Assembly (NCBI GenBank): GCA_025999255.1
Contig: BNXB01000031.1
Location: 1 to 16,085, forward strand
Source: Bacteroidia bacterium
GTDB taxonomy: Bacteria > Bacteroidota > Bacteroidia > Bacteroidales > Azobacteroidaceae
Reading direction: 5' to 3'
DNA: 16,085 nucleotides
A model generated the notes under the pieces. It saw only the letters and a list, made by a program, of their open reading frames with translations. It was not told the DNA's origin and searched no databases. Both the position numbers and the translations under genes were made by a program. Below, one piece after another: positions 1-5,627 of this stretch (its first letter is position 1; each line of letters begins with the position of its first letter).

Positions 1-73
1 GTTTATATCCTATAAATGACATACATATCAATTATCAGTAATCTACAATATTTTAATATAAAAAATATCTTCA

Positions 74-967
74 ATGGCGTCGATTATCTCAGTAATTATG
101 CCGGTTAGAAATGTAGCTCAATATGTACATTTTGCGGTAGAAAGTATTCTCAATCAATCTTTTAAAGATTTTGAATTCATTATTCTAGATGATGCTTCTA
201 CGGATAATACAAGATTAGTGTTGGATGAAATAAGGGATTCCCGAATTGTTAGAATCAATAATGAAAATCAAACGGGAAATTACAAATGTCGGAATCAGGG
301 ATTATGCATCGCACAAGGGAAATATATTGCTGTAATGGATGGTGATGATATTGCTTATTTTGATAGACTACAAGTTCAATTTGAGTTTATGGAATCTAAT
401 CTTCAATATCTTGCAACAGGATCAAATATTGAGTTCTTTTCGGATAATAATATTCAACCTTACTTGTCCGAAAGAATACAGGATCCTGAGAAAAACAAAG
501 TTTGGTTATTGAAAGATAACTTTTTTTCTCATCCTACTTTGTTTGTTCGGAAAAAAGTATTTGAGTATTATAAAATCCGTTATAGTGAAAATTATTACTA
601 TGCTGCAGATTATGATTTAATATTGAGTATCAGTCAGGTTGGAAACATTACAAATATTTCCAAACCGTTATTGCGATACAGGATACACAGAAATCAAATT
701 ACTGCATTGAAAAGACAGGAACAAATCATGTATGCCGATCAGATACGTTTAAAACAGTTGTCATTCCTTAGAATGAGACCTTCAGTTGAAGAAATGATGG
801 TTCATTTGTCTCTTATGAAAGATTATCCTATTCCCGAATTAAAATTATCATTAGCCGAAAAGTGGTGTAATAAACTTTTGATGAAGAATAATCGATTAAA
901 AGTATATAATCAAGAATATTTATATGAGTTCCTGAAAGAAAGGTTGATGTGTGCTGTTATCAAATAA
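74..967 (+). CDS. Family 2 glycosyltransferase (GT-A fold)
   Basis: Probable inverting GT2 enzyme that transfers a sugar from a nucleotide-sugar donor during capsule, O-antigen or exopolysaccharide synthesis in the cytoplasm. The 297-residue protein opens with the family's first strand (SVIMPVRN, about 6-13), followed by the donor-binding segment IILDDASTDNT (36-46). The metal-binding DxD is in VMDGDD (D89 and D91). Two more typical GT2 signatures follow: AADYDL (177-182) and RYRIHRNQI (201-209). No membrane segment or signal peptide is seen. The start is the first ATG of the frame, preceded by very AT-rich DNA. The gene is much richer in AT than everything to its right and points the opposite way, so it probably belongs to a neighbouring surface-polysaccharide locus. 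Family assignment is secure; donor and acceptor cannot be read. Confidence 0.9.
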   Translation: MASIISVIMPVRNVAQYVHFAVESILNQSFKDFEFIILDDASTDNTRLVLDEIRDSRIVRINNENQTGNYKCRNQGLCIAQGKYIAVMDGDDIAYFDRLQVQFEFMESNLQYLATGSNIEFFSDNNIQPYLSERIQDPEKNKVWLLKDNFFSHPTLFVRKKVFEYYKIRYSENYYYAADYDLILSISQVGNITNISKPLLRYRIHRNQITALKRQEQIMYADQIRLKQLSFLRMRPSVEEMMVHLSLMKDYPIPELKLSLAEKWCNKLLMKNNRLKVYNQEYLYEFLKERLMCAVIK

Positions 968-997
968 ATAGTCGTTCATTTTGCTTAGGCTTTATTC

Positions 998-2398
998 TTA
1001 TTGCTTCAGGAAATGTCTATCCGTAAAATTCAGAAACTGTTCCCAATCAAAGAAGGTTATATCATGTCCTCCGGATCGTATATGAAAACCCATTGTTGCT
1101 CCTACCGACCGGTTGATTGCCGGCATTTTTATATCATAAATTCTGTTGTTTTTCTTTTGCAAAACATATTCTCCGGCGATATTACCTATTCCGTCCGTTC
1201 CGAGTAAACGATATACGGGATCGGCATTAACCAGGGAAAGCAATTCACCTTTCGGATCTGCGACTATATCTTCTACGGCAGTAGACAAATAGACAGGTCG
1301 TGGAGCAATCAATGCAATCAATTCGTGTTGATCGAAAACCAAATTCTCTTCATTGTTAGCATAATACCTGAAATTACGGCAAAACCAATGCGGACGTACA
1401 TAACAAAGAAGGTCAACCGTTTCGCCGAACACGCGTTTCGACAGCGCTCCTCCTCCGCAACCGGAGTTATTTGCAATGACGACAGCAAAACGTTGATCCT
1501 GTGCGCCTGCCCATAATGCCGCTTTTCCCAGTCTCGAATGGCCGGCGACAATGATCTGTCCGGGATGAATACAAGATTCCGATTCGAGATAATCCAATAT
1601 CCGCGACAATCCCCACGCCCATGCGCCAATACTACCCCACTCGTTGGCGGCAGGCTTTTTTTGTCCTTCTTTATAGAAAAGGGGATGTATGCCGTTTTGG
1701 AAGTCATCGTCACAATCCGGATCTATATCCTGGTAACAAGCTGTCGCCAAGGCATATCCCCTATCGATTATCATTTCTATGGGCCAACGCGATTTAGCCG
1801 CTCCACGAGAAGATTCGACTGACCGGAAATACTCGACAGTTCCATCTTCGCGGGGAGTCATCCACGAAGTACAGATCCGGACATCCGATTCATCAGTAAC
1901 CGATTGGTTACCACGGAAATTAAGCATGACAAAAGCCGGAACAGGCGTTTTTATCTTATTCGGAAGATAAAGAAGTATATCCAAATAAAGGCTGTCCGTT
2001 TTTGCCGAAAAATACAATCTGACTTCCCGGCGTGTCGCTTTTCCGCCCAACGCATCCTGTTTCTCATTTATAACTTCGACACGAAAAATTTGTTTCCCAC
2101 AGGTATTGGCAAAAACCGGAATTCCGCCATACATTTCATTCTCGAATTGAGAAAGGATCTCCGGACGACGTTGTTTCCACCACATAAAAGCATCAGTAAC
2201 CGGTTTCCCGTTGTTTGTCGTCAAAGGATCCGGCAGTTCGTATCCGGGAATAGCCGCTTCGTTACATCTTAAGACAAAAGACTTCTTTACATCCGGATTC
2301 GGAGCAAAATATTGCACAATTGAATCCTGAGCATTTATTTGTGGAAAACAAAAAATCCATACAAACAGGATAGTAAGAATTTGAAATATTTTCATCAT
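998..2398 (-). CDS. CE15-like glucuronoyl esterase, secreted
   Basis: Alpha/beta-hydrolase of the bacterial carbohydrate esterase 15 type, a family known to cleave esters of (4-O-methyl-)glucuronic acid. Numbering is from the ATG at 2398 (466 residues). MMKIFQILTILFVWIFC...NAQ is a clear signal peptide, so periplasmic or surface location is likely. The nucleophile motif is GHSRLGK with S288. It is followed by the family hallmark NNSGCGGGALS and FGETV (to about 328). The catalytic His is H445 in GGHDITFFDW. The canonical acid position 23 residues after the Ser seems to be Asn (N311), so the acid is probably an Asp in TAVEDIVADP (D377 or D381), the alternative position used by some bacterial members. 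The frame is open upstream to 2512 and beyond, but that extension is a TPR-like and GH31-tail fragment in front of a perfect signal peptide, so the ATG at 2398 (or the adjacent one at 2395) is preferred. It is the last gene of the PUL. Confidence 0.85.
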   Translation of the reverse strand: MMKIFQILTILFVWIFCFPQINAQDSIVQYFAPNPDVKKSFVLRCNEAAIPGYELPDPLTTNNGKPVTDAFMWWKQRRPEILSQFENEMYGGIPVFANTCGKQIFRVEVINEKQDALGGKATRREVRLYFSAKTDSLYLDILLYLPNKIKTPVPAFVMLNFRGNQSVTDESDVRICTSWMTPREDGTVEYFRSVESSRGAAKSRWPIEMIIDRGYALATACYQDIDPDCDDDFQNGIHPLFYKEGQKKPAANEWGSIGAWAWGLSRILDYLESESCIHPGQIIVAGHSRLGKAALWAGAQDQRFAVVIANNSGCGGGALSKRVFGETVDLLCYVRPHWFCRNFRYYANNEENLVFDQHELIALIAPRPVYLSTAVEDIVADPKGELLSLVNADPVYRLLGTDGIGNIAGEYVLQKKNNRIYDIKMPAINRSVGATMGFHIRSGGHDITFFDWEQFLNFTDRHFLKQ

Positions 2399-2446
2399 CT
2401 CAGTTTTACCGTTTTTAATATTCCCCCCCCCGGGCAAGCGAATTAC
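2393..2446 (-). pseudogene. GH31-like 3'-end remnant (copy A) overlapping the CE15 start
   Basis: On the minus strand this stretch reads GTAATTCGCTTGCCC, nine G, then AATATTAAAAACGGTAAAACTGAGATGATG. By eye it aligns with the last codons and stop of the GH31 gene at 5628-5674 (AATTCGCTTACC... AAAAACAGTAGAATTGAGATAACG). The final 32 bases, running on to GAAAATATT, differ at about five positions. One frame reads VVIRLP; after the G run another reads KTVKLR then TGA, compared with IIRLPVGKSKTVELR-stop in the intact gene. The TGA overlaps the CE15 ATG as ATGA, the usual layout of a translationally coupled neighbour. I infer that it is the leftover 3' end of a lost glycosidase gene. Confidence 0.6.
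2423..2431. repeat. Homopolymer run C9 (G9 on the coding strand)
   Basis: Nine consecutive C on the plus strand, followed by GGG, 25 bp before the CE15 ATG. As given, the frame carrying the TPR-like and VIRLP residues runs on into CE15. With one G fewer, the same frame would read VIRLPGGGILKTVKLR and stop at TGA, overlapping the CE15 ATG. Such a tract could slip during replication or be a base-calling error. Confidence 0.9.
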
Positions 2447-2449
2447 AAC

Positions 2450-2528
2450 ATAATTTTCTTTAGCTTTTTCAAATTCATTTAATTCCTTGTAAACATTACC
2501 CAACGAAGACAAAACAGGCTTTTTTAAC
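2450..2528 (-). pseudogene. TPR-motif fragment
   Basis: Directly after the ATPase stop, another minus frame reads SSLGNVYKELNEFEKAKENY. This matches the TPR consensus at its key sites: L and G at positions 7 and 8, Y at 11, F at 17, A at 20 and Y at 24. The match stops exactly where the GH31-tail copy A begins (VVIRLP). No ATG precedes the fragment; only a TTG could start it. It looks like the broken end of a TPR-containing gene carried in with the ATPase. A single repeat of about 20 residues is weak evidence, so chance resemblance remains possible. Confidence 0.4.
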
Positions 2529-2531
2529 GAT

Positions 2532-3866
2532 TTACATATCTTCTAATGTCAGACAAGCTGTTTCTATTTCTTCTTTAAAGAATAATTTGGTGCGTAAAAC
2601 TTCCACCTTCTGTTGAAACAACTCCGGCTTAAAGTTCTTGCGTTGGCGTTTTACTTCAGCAATCAAGACTTTGGGCGATTCTGCTGAAATGGCAACAATA
2701 TCTATTTCATTCTGCTCCACTCCTTTTCCTCTAGAAGTCTCCCACCAGGATCCGACGCTTTTGTATGCCTGTTTTTCTTTCAATTGCTCACGGAAATATC
2801 GCTCCAATGTTAAACCGGAATAGGAGGGGTAATCAGCCTTTACGATCTCTGCAAGTTTTGAAAACAGTCCGGTCTGCACATAATCCTGATATTTGATAAT
2901 GTATCTAAACCAAAAGCGCAGGAAGTTATCGGTAATTTCATACCGTACACTCTGGGTAGCTTCTTTGGCCAGTATGGGTCTTTTCTTGGTAATTACCTCA
3001 TAATCTTCCTCCAAACGTTGCAACAAACCTCCGACACTGGCATTACCGATTGATTCTGATATCTCAGATGCAGTGTTTTTCCCTGAAGCAATGGCTGAAA
3101 GAATTGCGTAGTAGTTCCCGTATTTCTTACCGAATTCTTGAATAAGCAACACATTTCCTTCTTCGAGGAAAATAGAATTTTCCTGTATCACGGCATCTAT
3201 CATTTTCTGCATCGTGAAACATTTCTTATCCAACAAAAGCTCGATGTATTTAGGAACTCCCCCGGTTAAGGTATAAAGAGCCAAAAGGTCATCATTCGTA
3301 TACTTGGGATGATAATCGGAGAGTATTTGTTTGAGGACTGCTGTAGCAAAAGGCTTTAATTTGACAACACTGTCGCAACGTCCATATAAGGGCTCTTTGT
3401 ATTCCATAAAGATTCTGTACATGAGTGTATAGACAGAACCACTCGCTATGAAATTGACATGAGTCGTATCTTTATACCTATCCCAAATATCCTGTATTCC
3501 ACTATATATGGATGGATTGATATAGAAGAACTCTTGAAATTCATCAATAATCAAATTGAAGGATAAATGATGTCCAACGGTCATCAATGTTTCAAAGAGA
3601 CTTACAAAAGAGGTAATTTCCGACGGGATGTATGTGTTTAATGAGCGGCTTGCCGTTTCGGCAAATTGAGAACATAAAGTAGCCTCATTGCTCCTTCTGA
3701 CAAACAAATACACGGTAGGAGTATTCTCACAACTCTTTAGAATCAGCTTTGTTTTACCGATACGTCTGCGTCCTGTTAAAACAGTCATCTGCGAGTGGTT
3801 GTTGAATGCAACGTCTCTCGTATGAGCCAATAGCTCCAACTCTTGCTCCCGATTATAAAACTTCAT
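2532..3866 (-). CDS. AAA-type ATPase with DUF234-like C-terminal domain
   Basis: A 444-residue STAND/archaeal-type ATPase (ATPase_2 plus DUF234 architecture). Visible motifs are Walker A GRRRIGKT (residues 32-39), Walker B LIIDEFQ (105-111) and a sensor-like NFIASGS (about 138-144). A winged-helix-like region follows at about 250-300 (IASGKNTASEISESIG... LLQRLEED), then the DUF234 signature ITDNFLRFWFRYI (311-323). The C-terminus has a PD-(D/E)xK nuclease-like core: E387-x-D389 and E404-x-K406 in IAEVKRQ. No signal peptide, so cytoplasmic. The family is common in Bacteroidota and archaea, often in several copies, and its role is unknown; DNA binding or cleavage is inferred from the fold. It does not fit the sugar-degrading neighbours, has its own promoter-like upstream region, and is flanked on both sides by GH31-tail remnants, so it looks inserted. 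Confidence 0.88.
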   Translation of the reverse strand: MKFYNREQELELLAHTRDVAFNNHSQMTVLTGRRRIGKTKLILKSCENTPTVYLFVRRSNEATLCSQFAETASRSLNTYIPSEITSFVSLFETLMTVGHHLSFNLIIDEFQEFFYINPSIYSGIQDIWDRYKDTTHVNFIASGSVYTLMYRIFMEYKEPLYGRCDSVVKLKPFATAVLKQILSDYHPKYTNDDLLALYTLTGGVPKYIELLLDKKCFTMQKMIDAVIQENSIFLEEGNVLLIQEFGKKYGNYYAILSAIASGKNTASEISESIGNASVGGLLQRLEEDYEVITKKRPILAKEATQSVRYEITDNFLRFWFRYIIKYQDYVQTGLFSKLAEIVKADYPSYSGLTLERYFREQLKEKQAYKSVGSWWETSRGKGVEQNEIDIVAISAESPKVLIAEVKRQRKNFKPELFQQKVEVLRTKLFFKEEIETACLTLEDM

Positions 3867-3895
3867 ACGACTTCTGCTTTTGTCGCCGTCGTTAT

Positions 3896-3981
3896 TTTCG
3901 CGGCAGCGAAATTTAATGCAAATATAGATGATTTTAATTGAAACACGAAATTTCGCGGTGGATATTTTCGCCGTTGCGAAA
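3896..3981. repeat. TTTCGC/GCGAAA palindrome cluster upstream of the ATPase
   Basis: Two matching inverted repeats have the form TTTCGC-N4-GCGAAA, with loop GGCA at 3896-3911 and loop CGTT at 3966-3981. Between them is a 10-bp palindrome CGAAATTTCG at 3946-3955. GCGAAATTT (3906-3914) and AAATTTCGC (3948-3956) also form a longer inverted pair. The motifs bracket the predicted ATPase promoter and cover its -33 box, which suggests operator sites, possibly bound by the ATPase's own winged-helix region. Binding is inference. Confidence 0.6.
3918..3950 (-). promoter_or_regulatory. Bacteroides-type promoter for the ATPase
   Basis: On the minus strand, TTTCG (3946-3950) is followed by a 19-nt spacer and TATATTTGC (3918-3926). 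This fits the Bacteroidetes -33 TTTG / -7 TAnnTTTG pattern except for one extra C in the -33 box. Transcription would start near 3912, leaving a leader of about 45 nt before the ATPase ATG at 3866. The -33 box lies inside the palindrome CGAAATTTCG. Confidence 0.5.
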
Positions 3982-4082
3982 TTTTCTATCAGGTAAGCGA
4001 ATTACGACACTTATACCGGTTATATCCCTACCACATACCCTCAAGTATTTATAGAAAACAAATGGCGAACGATATTTTCCAA
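3972..4082 (-). pseudogene. GH31-like C-terminal remnant (copy B)
   Basis: On the minus strand, broken frames encode pieces of the GH31 C-terminus. ENIVR resembles DDVVR (about residues 1066-1070 of the intact enzyme), VCGRDITGISV resembles VYGRDITGVSV (1084-1094), and VIRLP resembles IIRLP (1124-1128). At DNA level GGTATGTGGTAGGGATATAACCGG aligns with GGTATATGGCAGGGACATAACCGG. Relative to the intact gene there is a short deletion after ATACTT, an in-frame loss of about 29 codons between ISV and VIRLP, and a stop (TGA). It is not translatable as a domain. It probably derives from a second GH31-like gene that once followed the sulfatase. The alignment was done by eye. Confidence 0.6.
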
Positions 4083-4105
4083 ATTCGTTTTTATATCGAT
4101 CCGAA

Positions 4106-4132
4106 GGAGTAAAATTACGTATTCATTACTCC
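4106..4132 (-). other. Inverted repeat over the sulfatase stop codon
   Basis: GGAGTAA (4106-4112) and TTACTCC (4126-4132) are perfect 7-bp arms around a 13-nt loop, so the sulfatase mRNA could fold at its stop codon. No U tract follows on the minus strand, so an intrinsic terminator is not supported. It may be a weak stabilising or terminating hairpin at the end of the core PUL transcript. Confidence 0.25.
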
Positions 4133-5538
4133 GTCCAATAATTCTGCCGACCGGAGAAAAGAGGAAATCCGGTAATACGATCATTCTGATCCGGTCTTCG
4201 CCTTTTCCACCAGGGATGATCTCCGGTTTCGGACTGCCACTCTCTCAGAAGTTTCGCCAATTCCATGCCGTCATCGTAGTAACGTTGTTCGTCGGCTACA
4301 TTATGGAGTTCATAAGTATCTTCGGTCAAATCATATATCTCGACCATAGGACGAGGAACTGTGAATATCAAACCCTGTGCAAGAGTCAAAAAACCTTCTT
4401 TCTGTCTTTTTTTCAACTCATACCAGCTTGGACTTGTAGTAAGATCAATCGGTGTTCCATGAGGTAATTCGTAATACGCATTATAAATCAGCTTACGAGT
4501 TTCTGTCCGAACACAACGAATATATTCGTCCGTATTGTGCCAATTACGCTCGGAAAAAATATACTCCCGTCCCCTTTTGACAGGATTGAAAAGTATATCT
4601 TTGAAACCGGTACCGTACATATCGGATGGCACGGGAATTCCAGCCACATCTAATAACGTTGGCGCCAGATCTATCGTACTAATTAATCCGTTGTTGTGAA
4701 CTCCGCCAGGTACGATCTTATTTTTCCAGACAAATACCAGCGGGGTACGTATCCCCATGTCATACAAAGTTCCTTTACAACGCGGGAAAGGCATTCCATT
4801 GTCACTCAAAAAGATGATCAACGTGTTATCTTCTTTTCCGTTTTTATGCAAAATCTGCAACATTCTACCGATATTGGCGTCCATCCGTGAAATTTCATCG
4901 TAATAATCAGCCAAGTCTCGCCTCGTATTCGGTTCATCGATCAAAAACGGAGGAACAATCGTTTCTTCCGGCTGATTGACCTGAGGACATGCCTTGCGGT
5001 TATATCCGCGATGAGGGTCCGAAAAACCTATCCAAAGGAAAAACGGTCGTCTGCCGCTATCTCTAATAAAACGTTCATAGTTGAGATACGATTTTTCGGT
5101 CAACGTACCTCGGTCATAACCGGCGTCAATCATACAGTCGAACTGTTTGTCACCGTTCTCTCCCCAGTGAGTTTTCAGCATTGATCCTGTAAAATAACCT
5201 TTTTGCCGTAAAAAATAAGGGATCATCCATGTCCTGTCGTCGATAGGAGAATGGAGATCTTCCGTACCGATAGTATGCGCGAACTTACCGGTCATCATGC
5301 CTGTACGCGATGGACTTGACTGAGGCGACGTAAGAAAAGCTTTTTCGAACCGGAGTCCATGGGAAGCAAGCCTGTCAATGTTGGGAGTTTTAATACTTCT
5401 GTTACCATAACAACCGAAATCCATTCCGGCATCATCGGCAACAAAGACCAATATGTTGGGAAGATCTCCCGATTCCTGTTGAGAAAAAACAGATACCGAC
5501 GAAACCACAATAACCCCCGATAATACAATACGTTTCAT
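4126..5538 (-). CDS. S1-family sulfatase, serine-type, secreted
   Basis: Formylglycine-dependent sulfatase (470 residues) that hydrolyses sulfate from a glycan. The signal peptide is MKRIVLSGVIVVSSVSVFSQ. Metal-site residues are D35 and D36 in VADDAG, and D246 and N247 in LSDNG. The maturation motif is SSPSR with S74 as the residue converted to formylglycine and R78 stabilising it; a serine there requires an anaerobic sulfatase-maturating radical-SAM enzyme encoded elsewhere. Other active-site segments are K122-T-H124 and SDPH (173-176). The layout, including SDNGMPFP, TLYDMGIRTPL and the downstream SPSWYELKKRQ, recalls heparan N-sulfatase (SGSH)-like enzymes, but substrate and subfamily are not certain. 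It follows the GH31 gene after an 89-bp gap that holds only an AT-rich palindrome, and is probably co-transcribed with it. Confidence 0.92.
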   Translation of the reverse strand: MKRIVLSGVIVVSSVSVFSQQESGDLPNILVFVADDAGMDFGCYGNRSIKTPNIDRLASHGLRFEKAFLTSPQSSPSRTGMMTGKFAHTIGTEDLHSPIDDRTWMIPYFLRQKGYFTGSMLKTHWGENGDKQFDCMIDAGYDRGTLTEKSYLNYERFIRDSGRRPFFLWIGFSDPHRGYNRKACPQVNQPEETIVPPFLIDEPNTRRDLADYYDEISRMDANIGRMLQILHKNGKEDNTLIIFLSDNGMPFPRCKGTLYDMGIRTPLVFVWKNKIVPGGVHNNGLISTIDLAPTLLDVAGIPVPSDMYGTGFKDILFNPVKRGREYIFSERNWHNTDEYIRCVRTETRKLIYNAYYELPHGTPIDLTTSPSWYELKKRQKEGFLTLAQGLIFTVPRPMVEIYDLTEDTYELHNVADEQRYYDDGMELAKLLREWQSETGDHPWWKRRRPDQNDRITGFPLFSGRQNYWTE

Positions 5539-5627
5539 ATGTACACAATTTGTTTTTTAACGGTCAGGTAGATATAGTAAGCCATATTTTCAAAAAATAT
5601 TTGCGGTAAATGTACATAATATTTTCG

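Noticed and set aside
1..73. Promoter for the glycosyltransferase
   Set aside because: The region is uniformly AT-rich with no convincing -7 TAnnTTTG box, and the gene may be in the middle of an operon that starts off the window.
2399..2512. Longer esterase reading frame starting at TTG 2512 (504 residues)
   Set aside because: The extra residues are a TPR-like fragment plus a GH31-tail remnant and would bury a clear signal peptide; the ATG at 2398 is a better start.
4106..4132. Intrinsic terminator after the sulfatase
   Set aside because: The 7-bp hairpin is real but includes the stop codon and lacks a following U tract, so it is listed only as a low-confidence inverted repeat.
5584..5600. 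Hairpin ATATTTT-N3-AAAATAT and a possible promoter between GH31 and sulfatase
   Set aside because: The stem is only A-T pairs, and no -33 box lies at a proper distance from the TATTTTTTG-like stretch; two TGTACA copies nearby are too short to interpret.
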